NCBI RefSeq assembly: GCF_018127745.1
Contig: NZ_CP072333.1
Span: forward strand, 496,001-560,000
DNA: 64,000 bases
Direction: 5' to 3'
Source of the DNA: Porphyromonas sp. oral taxon 275
GTDB taxonomy: Bacteria; Bacteroidota; Bacteroidia; Bacteroidales; Porphyromonadaceae
The translations under genes and the position numbers were made by a program. Below are positions 56,829 to 64,000 of this stretch, in pieces. How positions within the stretch are numbered: the first letter of the stretch is position 1; each line of letters opens with the position of its first letter. A model generated the notes under the pieces. That model saw nothing but the letters and a program-made list of their open reading frames with translations, did no database searches and was not told the DNA's origin.

Positions 56829-59006
56829 CTACGAATATACCTCCTGTGAAATCTTTGCCTGTAATTCTTTATTCAAATTAAACATTGTCCAGCGAGTGAA
56901 AATGTACTTTTGTTTCTTCGCAAAGCGCATTATCATCTGCTGATCTTTTGGCTCAGTAATGCCCATCAATTTAAGAAGGCTTTGCTTGTATACATCATCT
57001 ACAAAGGGACAAGTCATCATATCTGCGGTGAGAATAGTAAGTTCCGAACTGCGTTTACGTTCTGACTCTGCTATGAGCCTATACTTCTTCAAAATTTCAT
57101 CTTTTAATGAATCCTTTAGTTTATCATAGCACTTATGATTCGAAAAGTAATACAATAAGATGATACATGCAAATAGCTCATACTGCAATTCACTCTTTTC
57201 AATGAAGGATTTGATAATTTCAGGTGCGAATAGATATGTGGAGCCTAATTCTTTGGCTAGTATTAATAGATAGAGACTTTCATGCAAGGTGTGCCGATGT
57301 GAATCAGTTGTAGCTAGTACTAGGGCTATTTCATCCTGAATCTTCTTAAAAAGAATATCCTTGCTTACCGTTTGAAATCTAACTTCTGGATTATCCATGA
57401 AATTACCATGTCGTTTTGCATAGATAATGATGGAGTTCATTATCTTCTGCAATTTCAATGTAGTGTTTATCTGTCTGTTACTATTGAACACGAAGAACGC
57501 CACATCAATCAGAGATACAAGATAACTTGTAAGCTTCCTTTGCACTCCTTGTGCCAGAAGCTCAACCTCCTCCTTATCGGTATCCTCTTTAGACATCAAG
57601 CGTTCATACTTCTTAAGCCCCATTTCATATCGATTGAGAAAAGCGTCAAGGCGTTGACTCATTTTCTCAAGCAGATAGTTTGCTATATCGCGATATTCAA
57701 TTCCACATTCCCTTACTATTGCCTTTATTCGAGTATTTATGCTATTTGCAGGCAAGTATATATTGAATTTTCTGTATAGTATTTCCTTGTCTTTATCAGA
57801 ACATAAATCTTCAGCATCCTCATCTTTCTCTGCCCCTAAATTTGATTCTACTTCTTCCCAAAGTGGGATTGAGAATATATCGCTGAACAAATCATCGATT
57901 CGATGTTTGGCTATTGTAATTTTTGTGACGAAAGGTCTTTCAAACTCTTCTGTTTTGGATGGACTAATTTGTAACTTGAACTCCTTCAGCCATTTTACTA
58001 AGCTTTCCAAGAAGAGATTTCTATCCTTTTCATCATTATAGAAGAGAAAATAGTCATCAACATACCGAAAACATTCATAGTTAGATTTCTGACAAAGCTT
58101 TTCTTCCAATAGTTCCTGCTCAACCTTTTGGTCTATATACTGAAGTATAATCTCTGCAAAGATTCTTGAAAATTCAGGACCTATAACAATACCATTTGTT
58201 TCACGAGCATTGACCGACTGCATTAGATTATCAAATGCATCACCGACCCATGATCCATGATATCCGGGCAAAACCTTTACCTTATCCGCACCCCCAGCTG
58301 TTGCCCAGCTTATTGTATGAGTATAAATACTGTCGAAACAGCTTTGAAGGTCAAACTTGGTGAGATACTTGAACTTCTTTTCAGCACGCTGATACCGATA
58401 GTCTTCGTAGAACTTGTATATACTTGAGTACTTCTCGTAACTAAAATAGGTTTTCAAGTTCTCATATTCATTGAAGAATAGCTCGACTTTGTCACTTTTC
58501 TGTCCTAACAACTTTTGATGGAGTCGATCTCTATAGTAAAAGTACTGTGCTATCTTGTGAGGCTTGCGAAGAGAGTATCTACTTTGGTTGCATAGATATA
58601 GTATGGAGTACTTATACTGATCATAAAATTCTACTACCTGCCATTGATTATATGGATGTATAATTGATAGCGTTCTGTTCTTATTTGGCTTGTGAGCTAT
58701 ATTGAAATGATAAGGATAGAATAGAGCATTTGGTCGATGTTGAAGAGTCCCGATTCCTTTCCCCTTTTCATAACACCCGAATAGCAATGCTGCAAAAGCC
58801 GATGCATCTTTTTCGCCAGTCCGCTTGTTTTGCTCTAATTGTATTTTCCCCCCATTGACTTCACCAACCCATAGATATTTTGCAAGAAATCTGTATAGAT
58901 ACCTATTGGAAAAGATAATAGGACATTCGTAGGGCAAAACATCGGAAAAGAGAACTCGCTCTTTGCTATAACTAAGCTTTATCTTCTTTCTCTTTCTTAT
59001 ACCCAC
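56829..59006 (-). CDS. drt3b: Reverse transcriptase, Drt3b-like
   Basis: Encodes 725 residues from a GTG at 59006 that overlaps the end of the first RT gene by 10 bases. RT motifs: 'TKFDLQSCFDSI' near 216 (first catalytic Asp), 'ETNGIVIGPEFSRIFAE' and 'FRYVDDYFLFYND' near 311 (catalytic DD). After the palm, about 350 residues form an all-helical C-terminal domain typical of the UG/Abi RTs. Two different overlapping RT genes plus an ncRNA are the layout of DRT type 3 (UG3 plus UG8). Which RT is a and which is b is assigned by gene order and size, not by alignment. AT-rich, so recently acquired. Confidence 0.8.
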   Translation of the reverse strand: MGIRKRKKIKLSYSKERVLFSDVLPYECPIIFSNRYLYRFLAKYLWVGEVNGGKIQLEQNKRTGEKDASAFAALLFGCYEKGKGIGTLQHRPNALFYPYHFNIAHKPNKNRTLSIIHPYNQWQVVEFYDQYKYSILYLCNQSRYSLRKPHKIAQYFYYRDRLHQKLLGQKSDKVELFFNEYENLKTYFSYEKYSSIYKFYEDYRYQRAEKKFKYLTKFDLQSCFDSIYTHTISWATAGGADKVKVLPGYHGSWVGDAFDNLMQSVNARETNGIVIGPEFSRIFAEIILQYIDQKVEQELLEEKLCQKSNYECFRYVDDYFLFYNDEKDRNLFLESLVKWLKEFKLQISPSKTEEFERPFVTKITIAKHRIDDLFSDIFSIPLWEEVESNLGAEKDEDAEDLCSDKDKEILYRKFNIYLPANSINTRIKAIVRECGIEYRDIANYLLEKMSQRLDAFLNRYEMGLKKYERLMSKEDTDKEEVELLAQGVQRKLTSYLVSLIDVAFFVFNSNRQINTTLKLQKIMNSIIIYAKRHGNFMDNPEVRFQTVSKDILFKKIQDEIALVLATTDSHRHTLHESLYLLILAKELGSTYLFAPEIIKSFIEKSELQYELFACIILLYYFSNHKCYDKLKDSLKDEILKKYRLIAESERKRSSELTILTADMMTCPFVDDVYKQSLLKLMGITEPKDQQMIMRFAKKQKYIFTRWTMFNLNKELQAKISQEVYS

Positions 59007-60457
59007 GATGATTTTATAGTTCGTAGTCTCTGCTTCTTTATTTTGTAACGCTTGTGGGGATAATTGAATCCTTTTGTAAAAGACAGTAAAGCAAGCTTTC
59101 TTTTCAGTCTATCCTCTAGTACAGCCCTATCTGCAATTGCAATAGATGTCTTTGAAGAAAGACTCAGCCTACCTATGTTGCGACTCAATTGTCCATCCAA
59201 GTATGACAGATTTCTTTTATTATCCAATAGCTGATTGGAATAAAAGATGCCAACCTTAACTCCTTTCTTTGCGTTATACAGATTTATGTTGCATGTCAAT
59301 ACATGAAGTGCATCAAACAAATAGTGTGCTGCTACATCGAAACCTACTATATCAATCATGTTGTCAAAAGTAGTGAACGACTTATCTATTCTATTTGTAA
59401 TACTTTTCAATTTGTCTTGGGAGAGCGAGAATACCAAACTATCTCTATTCTTATTGCCAATATGAATATTATATCCTAATAGATTGAAGTCTAAATCTAT
59501 TGCATTAGCCGAATCATACATATAGCATTTTCCTAAGCCATCTGATGGTGTGTGTATTGTCAATCCCTTTTGAGAATAAATTTCCTTAAGCTCTTCAATA
59601 TACCAATCTATTGATTTATGGTATTCATCTCTGATATCAGGGTGAATAACAAGCACCATATCGTCCACATATCTACCAAGAAATAAAACACCTGGCAAAA
59701 ATCTCTTTATCACCTCATCTATCTTGGATAAATAGAATTCAGATAGTAGCGAACTGATAGCGCAACCTCGTGGAATACCAGTCTGTAAGGTCGGTACAAG
59801 TGGGCGTAGATTCTTGGCTTCAAACTCCTTTCGGATGAGTCCTCGCAAAAGGGATTTACTCTTTACATCAAGCAGATTGTTACCCTCCAAATACTCAAAC
59901 AACTTATCATGTGGTATCGACTCGAAACAATGACGAACATCCGTTCGGATGATATAGTACCTGCTCTTATCCTCCCTCAGTAACATCTTTAATTGAGAAA
60001 GTATCTCGTCACGACTTGACATGGATATCTTAAACAGTTTCTTTACATTTTGGCAAAGGACTTGCATAGCAAAGAACTCTTCAGCTGTAGTCCCAATAGA
60101 ATAAACTGGCTTCTCTGGATTTTCTGATGCATCTGGAGTGAGGGTGAAACGAAAACTACTTGATGAAATATTTAAAGACACTTCACTAAGATGTGCTTGT
60201 AACAGGGCTTTCTGCTCCTGAGCATTCTCCTTCATTGATTGCTTCAAGTTGACGATCTGGCTCGTTTCTACCTCCGTACGCTCTTTCTTTTTCTTTCTCA
60301 ATAGCTCATTGAGTTCCTTCCTCATCTCACGATACTCCTGAGCTGCAACCAAATATTCAGGTGAAAGATACCTTTTCTGCATCTTTCCCTTCCTATTCAC
60401 CGCATTGAATGCATCATTCAGCGATTCGCAGTTATATGAGAAACTATATTGGGACAT
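58997..60457 (-). CDS. drt3a: Reverse transcriptase, Drt3a-like
   Basis: Encodes 486 residues from ATG 60457 (MSQYSFSYNCESL); the open frame further upstream overlaps the ISAs1 remnant and is ignored. RT motifs: 'YIIRTDVRHCFESIPHDKL' near 167, 'GIPRGCAISSLLSEFYLSK' and 'FLGRYVDDMVLVI' near 259. A charged coiled region (about 30-90) precedes the palm. It is first in the operon with a -7-like box at 60480-60487. RTs of this type use a small ncRNA and block phage growth. The YVDD catalytic motif is intact, so the system looks functional. Confidence 0.82.
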   Translation of the reverse strand: MSQYSFSYNCESLNDAFNAVNRKGKMQKRYLSPEYLVAAQEYREMRKELNELLRKKKKERTEVETSQIVNLKQSMKENAQEQKALLQAHLSEVSLNISSSSFRFTLTPDASENPEKPVYSIGTTAEEFFAMQVLCQNVKKLFKISMSSRDEILSQLKMLLREDKSRYYIIRTDVRHCFESIPHDKLFEYLEGNNLLDVKSKSLLRGLIRKEFEAKNLRPLVPTLQTGIPRGCAISSLLSEFYLSKIDEVIKRFLPGVLFLGRYVDDMVLVIHPDIRDEYHKSIDWYIEELKEIYSQKGLTIHTPSDGLGKCYMYDSANAIDLDFNLLGYNIHIGNKNRDSLVFSLSQDKLKSITNRIDKSFTTFDNMIDIVGFDVAAHYLFDALHVLTCNINLYNAKKGVKVGIFYSNQLLDNKRNLSYLDGQLSRNIGRLSLSSKTSIAIADRAVLEDRLKRKLALLSFTKGFNYPHKRYKIKKQRLRTIKSSWV

Positions 60458-60479
60458 CTCGTTAGAACCTATTTGGCTA

Positions 60480-60487
60480 TAAAGGTA
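60480..60487 (-). promoter_or_regulatory. RT operon promoter -7-like box
   Basis: The minus strand reads TACCTTTA, one base off TAnnTTTG, 23 bases before the first RT ATG and downstream of the ISAs1 remnant. Confidence 0.5.
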
Positions 60488-60533
60488 TAAAATTATCCTC
60501 AGTAAAAAACGCTCTAGTATCAGGACCCCCGCA

Positions 60534-61318
60534 TCAAAATCCGAGTACCAGCTTGAGGTAGTCGATGCGCAGGCTGCATTTCCAACGTCTGGCCTTAAGC
60601 GAGAGCGTGTCATGCTGCCTGCGAAGAATAGCCAAAGCAAACTTGCGGATGAGATTCAGATTGCGCGCCGAAAAGTTCTTTCGCGCCCGGAAAGCATCTT
60701 CCCGAAAGGTCACATCCAACTGCCAATGTAGGCAGTTCTCAATTCCCCAATGCTTCCTTATATAGTAGGCTATCTCCTTTGCAGAGGTCTCGTTGAAGTC
60801 CAAGCTTGAGATGTAGTAACGCGTTTCCTTCGTTGGTTGTGCACTGGGCTTGGTAACCTCATGTTCGACCCGTACCAAGCTACGTATCATCGGCCAGCGT
60901 CGAGCAACTTCATCGGTAAGATTGCCCTCTGCTGGGAGCACTTAGTAGCTCCTTTTGTCGATACGCCCATGCCCCTTCTCCTGCTCAAGGTATCGCTTGT
61001 GTGGCTGTCGCGTGGAGAAAGCATCGGTCGTGTCCTCGAAGAGATGGCGCTGATTTCCCTTGAGAGCGAGGACAAAATCTGCCTTCTTCTTGACCACCTG
61101 TTCGGCTATTTCCACCCGCGTACCCATGGCATCCATCGTAACGATGGCCTCTCATTCTTTAGCTGAACAAGAACAGGAGTGGTCTTGTCCTCAGCAATCT
61201 CGATGGAGAAGACGGAAGATATCGGTGCTGGCTGCTCGTGGAGGCAGGAGGAGAAGAGTACTATCAAGAGATCTGTTATTATTTGCCTAAGAAAAATACT
61301 TCCATATTTCATATTCAC
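60534..61318 (-). pseudogene. ISAs1-family transposase remnant
   Basis: The C-terminal part (60534-60941) keeps 'YYISSLDFNETSAKEIA', 'IRKHWGIENCLHWQLDV' and 'TFREDAFRARKN'. A second segment in another frame (60942-61136) keeps 'DAMGTRVEIAEQVVKKKADF' and 'LALKGNQ'. Upstream residues to about 61318 are barely recognisable and the N-terminal domain is missing. At least two frame breaks make it inactive. It lies directly upstream of the RT operon on the same strand. Confidence 0.82.
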
Positions 61319-61407
61319 CGTCTTATTCCCAAAATATCATTATCATACTTAATCAGGTGTTGGATGCTGATTTAACAAATTACTACGCCCCGTTGATGTT
61401 GATCTAG

Positions 61408-61731
61408 TTATATATTTCTTTTTTTACAGACACGTATAACTTGTTTTTTCAACAAGTCTTGTGTTCTCTCTATCTTGCTAATGAGAGAATCACAGGTCTC
61501 TTCTGATACACCTCGTAAATACCCAGTATCATAGAAGGTTCTTACCAATTCAAAAAGCCAACGATCTACTAAATGGAATTGCTTTATATTTTTATGTTCG
61601 ACAACTTGAATACTCTTCCTGAGCTCTTCTATTGGAGGCAATTTGAGTTTAGCATATAAAACCTCTTGTACTTCTAATAGAAGACAAAGAGCCTCTTGAA
61701 TATTAAGCTTATCCGATATTTTTGAGTCCAT
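61408..61731 (-). CDS. Small helical protein, unknown (possible immunity protein)
   Basis: Encodes 107 residues, AT-rich and mostly helical ('IQEALCLLLEVQEVLYAKL', 'SLISKIERTQDLLKKQ'). No family is recognised. It is the last gene of a leftward run of immunity-like genes and toxin remnants, so an immunity role is inferred from context. Confidence 0.55.
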   Translation of the reverse strand: MDSKISDKLNIQEALCLLLEVQEVLYAKLKLPPIEELRKSIQVVEHKNIKQFHLVDRWLFELVRTFYDTGYLRGVSEETCDSLISKIERTQDLLKKQVIRVCKKRNI

Positions 61732-61797
61732 ATTACTATGTGTTTTATCTATCTATAACTACCTAAAATCAGGGAGCTCTTTATCCGTATATACTCA

Positions 61798-61953
61798 TGG
61801 ATACGCTCTCGGAGCTGTTGAGTGATACGATCTATACGTATGAGCTAATCGTACGCTCCAACCTGAGGTCGTCTACCCGAAGCTTCTCCAGATTCTCCGC
61901 TGTGATGGGGAGCAGTATACCTTACCACTTCTATGGGGAGGTACTGTTGTGAT
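61798..61953 (+). CDS. Short ORF, doubtful
   Basis: A 51-codon ORF starting ATGGATACGCTCTCGG is more GC-rich than its surroundings and is on the opposite strand from its neighbours. It could be a fragment of a host or mobile gene. No family is recognised and it overlaps the end of the next gene by about 20 bases. Confidence 0.2.
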
Positions 61954-62302
61954 AATACTCTCGTTGAAAATCTCGCCAGTCTCGCATCAGTTCGTAAACC
62001 TCTTCGATAGGTATAACCGCTTCTATACGATCGTCTTCATAAACATTTTTTACAACAGCCTTCTCTCGGTCACATTCAATCATATAAACCTCAAAGCCAA
62101 ATCCTTCATAAAAGTCGACTTCTCCATTTAGAACTGCTTCAATCTCTCCGACAATCTCTTCAACGTAGTCTAAAGACAGATGATGGATTTCAGCCTGAAA
62201 GAAGCTTCCGTATTTCTTAGAGTCTTCTATAACAACTGAAGGATAGTTGTTTTCTCTACCATCTCTATCTACATAGGTTGTTTTTTTGAAAGAATAATGC
62301 AT
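61931..62302 (-). CDS. Putative immunity protein
   Basis: Encodes 123 residues, acidic, with 'GFGFEVYMIECDREKAVV' and 'IPIEEVYELMRDWRDFQREY'. Size, acidity and position (2 bases after the stop of a toxin C-terminal remnant) fit an immunity protein for a contact-dependent or Rhs toxin. The exact family is not identified. Confidence 0.65.
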   Translation of the reverse strand: MHYSFKKTTYVDRDGRENNYPSVVIEDSKKYGSFFQAEIHHLSLDYVEEIVGEIEAVLNGEVDFYEGFGFEVYMIECDREKAVVKNVYEDDRIEAVIPIEEVYELMRDWRDFQREYYHNSTSP

Positions 62303-62304
62303 AA

Positions 62305-62427
62305 TTACTCCGTTGTTATTGGATAATACGAACTTATCTCACCCTCCTCATAAAAGAAGTTGATTGTAACTTTCCCATCCTTAGACTTACCTGTATAGGT
62401 ATTTAGTGAGAAAATCCTGAATTGCTA
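62305..62427 (-). pseudogene. Toxin C-terminal remnant 1
   Basis: About 40 codons read 'FSLNTYTGKSKDGKVTI' then 'YEEGEISSYYPI' and a stop, bounded upstream by an in-frame TAG. The 'GKVTI..YEEGEI.S.YPI' ending is characteristic of colicin-D/BECR-type nuclease toxins. It directly precedes the immunity-like gene at 61931-62302, so it is probably the stranded end of its cognate toxin. Confidence 0.6.
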
Positions 62428-62590
62428 GGATATGGCATGGATACAAAAACGTTTTACCATAATCGTCAATTCGGCATCCAAATAAGGGGTAAAGACACTC
62501 TTCTGAAAGCAAAAAGACTTCCTTGTCTGATAAGAAAAACAATTCATGTTTCCCTTGCCTATCTTCTATGGGGTGCACAGAAACAGCCAT
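62387..62590 (-). CDS. Small immunity-like ORF
   Basis: Encodes 67 residues ('HPIEDRQGKHELFFLSDKEV' onward, with 'YPLFGCRIDDYGKTF'). It starts 2 bases after the stop of the Rhs-tip remnant, the position of a cognate immunity gene, and overlaps toxin remnant 1 in another frame. Family unknown; it may be truncated. Confidence 0.4.
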   Translation of the reverse strand: MAVSVHPIEDRQGKHELFFLSDKEVFLLSEECLYPLFGCRIDDYGKTFLYPCHILAIQDFLTKYLYR

Positions 62591-62591
62591 A

Positions 62592-63133
62592 CTATGAGGT
62601 TCTAAATTGTTCTTCGGGGAATGAAGCTACAATCTTATTCTTGACAGGATCGACCATCACTCGTAGCCTTTCTTCCCCTTTAGTACCTATTCTTCGTCCA
62701 AAATCCTTTTCATAGACGACTCTGCCATCGGGCTACATCGTCTTTCTGTCAGGTTGTTTAATGGTACGTTCTTCTAACTTTTTGTAGTTCTTGTCCTTCC
62801 CAATGCGTTCTGTAGATGTTTTAGGCGGATGTGTCCATAGATATCTAGCACACAGTCCCACACCTTGTTCCCTCGGCTATCACAAAGACTTGCGTTGGTG
62901 TGCCAAGATGGTCTTGTACAATACTGTAGCAATCCTTTTCGGTAAACTTCGCCACAGGCGTATGACTTTGGCCATCATACATCCATGTTGTAACATTCGT
63001 TAGTGGCTCAGGACTGCTGTAGCTACCGACCATACTTGTCCTTCCTCCGAACAGGTTTAGTCCAACTTTGATAGTTCCACTCATGGAGCAAAACATTACT
63101 ATCCCAAGCATAGCGATAGCGTATAAATTCTAT
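62592..63133 (-). pseudogene. Rhs core and toxin tip, frameshifted
   Basis: Fragments in different frames give Rhs core signatures in the right order: 'FIRYRYAWDSNVLLHEW' (about 63075-63133), 'TWMYDGQSHTPVAKF' and 'YSIVQDHLGTPTQVF' (to 62845), then 'LDIYGHIRL'. A tip domain follows ('PDGRVVYEKDFGRRIGTKGE', then 'RLRVMVDPVKNKIVASFPEE') with an in-frame TAG before it (about 62735). At least two frameshifts and one stop mark it as a decayed orphan Rhs end. Confidence 0.75.
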
Positions 63134-63137
63134 ATAC

Positions 63138-63656
63138 TTATTGCATATCGCTTAACCAATCTTTTAGAATTTCTGAGCTGGGATTTAATCTTATAGCTCT
63201 TGATATATCTGCTTCTTCCATGGGCATTGATTCGACATTTATATACACTTGCTTTCGAGTTTCTCCCTGACCAAAAAAAAACTCTTCATCTAGATTCTTC
63301 ATCGCCCGTTCATAAGCAAGCATTCTATCTTGCCATTCTTTATCCCACTCTTCATCACTTAATTCGTCAATTGATGGTCGCAGACTCAAATGGTGTTGCA
63401 CAGGCAAAAAGAATTCTTCCCCAAAAGCGTAGTAGGGAGAATCTGCGTAAGACCACATAAGCTCGCTCCGAAGATGTTCAGCTTCTTGTTTTGTGCACTC
63501 CCTGTTCAATGCTTCCCAGGACCAAGCTGATATAGTAGGAGCATATCCCTCACCTGTAACGAGGAGAACACAGTAGTAAAAATGCTCTTTGTTACCAAAT
63601 AATTCACTAAAGGCTAATCTTGTGCAAGCTTGTACAATAGAAACCAATTCATCCAT
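63138..63656 (-). CDS. DUF4303-like immunity protein
   Basis: Encodes 172 residues. The DUF4303 pattern is seen in 'HFYYCVLLVTGEGYAPTIS', 'EALNRE' and 'WSYADSPYYAFGEEFF'. DUF4303 proteins are usually immunity partners of polymorphic toxins. It follows toxin remnant 2 after 13 bases, which supports this. Confidence 0.7.
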   Translation of the reverse strand: MDELVSIVQACTRLAFSELFGNKEHFYYCVLLVTGEGYAPTISAWSWEALNRECTKQEAEHLRSELMWSYADSPYYAFGEEFFLPVQHHLSLRPSIDELSDEEWDKEWQDRMLAYERAMKNLDEEFFFGQGETRKQVYINVESMPMEEADISRAIRLNPSSEILKDWLSDMQ

Positions 63657-63669
63657 TCTATTATAGTGT

Positions 63670-64000
63670 TTATTTTATCTTCTTCAATACATTTTTCCCT
63701 ATATTCCGCAATTCTTTTCTTATCGCAGGTCTTCTCGGCTTATGTGTAATTAAAGAGTCTACTGCGCCATGTGAGAACACACACTTCTCCTGATATGACC
63801 CAATCTTTCCCGTGATTTCATCGAACTTTTTACAGGAAGTGAAAATCTATGATCCGCTTCTCTCATCTATTGGAATGTTACCACACTCAAGCGACGCACA
63901 AAACCTCTGCCTGCACTGACGGAGTAACTCCTCGATTTTCTGGCTGGGAAAAGGTTCATCCCCTCTTATAACCAACATCACAATCAGCTCATGAGTTAAG
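63670..64000 (-). pseudogene. Toxin C-terminal remnant 2, partial at window edge
   Basis: One frame open from the window edge reads 'LTHELIVMLVIRGDEPF', 'QKIEELLRQCRQRFCASLEC', an in-frame TAG at 63847-63849, then 'CKKFDEITGKIGSYQEK', 'FSHGAVDSLITHKPRRP' and a basic C-terminus ending at 63670. It precedes the DUF4303 immunity gene, so it is probably the end of its toxin. The upstream part is outside the window. Confidence 0.5.

Larger units (their letters stand above)
47779..64000. mobile_element. Integrated CTn-like element / defence island (right end outside window)
   Basis: A tyrosine recombinase lies 313 bases after tRNA-Ser and is followed by DUF1896, PcfK and PcfJ, all typical of Bacteroidetes conjugative elements, and then by cargo with a different base composition (ART-like gene, RT pair, toxin-immunity remnants). 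The tRNA 3' end is the likely attachment site. A second copy of the tRNA end was not seen, so the far boundary is outside the window. Confidence 0.7.

Overview
The window looks like part of a Porphyromonas-type chromosome (Bacteroidetes). The core genes are GC-rich, at a rough visual estimate of about 58%. Promoter -7 boxes follow the Bacteroidetes form TAnnTTTG, Shine-Dalgarno sites are mostly absent, and there is a 445-residue GdhA, a GH92 lipoprotein and CTn-type mobile genes (DUF1896, PcfK, PcfJ). The species is not determined here.

Region 1 (1 to about 20.75 kb) is most of a Mu-like transposable prophage, cut by the left edge of the window. Reading inward from its regulatory end at about 20.3-20.7 kb are repeated putative transposase-binding sites, a repressor (+), a palindromic operator, and a leftward early operon (Ner-like regulator, MuA-type transposase, MuB-type ATPase, a second ATPase, membrane/coiled-coil proteins, GemA-like protein, DUF3164, DUF4494-like) that ends at a strong hairpin at 12.9 kb. 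A separately promoted small DNA-binding protein lies where the early and late regions meet. The late genes run rightward from the left edge: tail proteins, a 2248-residue tail fibre with LamG-like, CotH-kinase-like and LRR-like parts, a chaperone candidate, the portal (DUF935), a MuF protein with a toxin-like C-terminus, gpG and one more. The early and late operons converge.

Region 2 (20.9-47.6 kb) is host chromosome: a GH92 mannosidase, argS, the dTDP-rhamnose operon rfbACDB, ogt, aroB-alaS, TPM/LemA proteins, tyrS, rbfA, a LolC/FtsX-type permease, gdhA, ferritin, an S4 protein, a GT9 glycosyltransferase, DUF4254 and an unknown 633-residue protein. The intergenic DNA here is unusual. It has three loci carrying the same 22-bp-period tandem repeat, a 44-bp perfect palindrome, and a cobalamin riboswitch with no recognisable gene after it.

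Region 3 (47.7-64 kb, continuing to the right) is an integrated element next to tRNA-Ser(CGA): tyrosine recombinase, DUF1896, membrane protein, an AT-rich putative HEPN/ADP-ribosyltransferase gene flanked by near-identical direct repeats of about 230 bp, transfer-region genes including PcfK and PcfJ, a frameshifted IS5-family element, a two-reverse-transcriptase locus that fits a type 3 defence-associated RT system with a candidate ncRNA, an ISAs1 remnant, and decaying Rhs/polymorphic toxin ends interleaved with immunity-like genes. It reads as a defence and competition island on a conjugative-transposon-like backbone.
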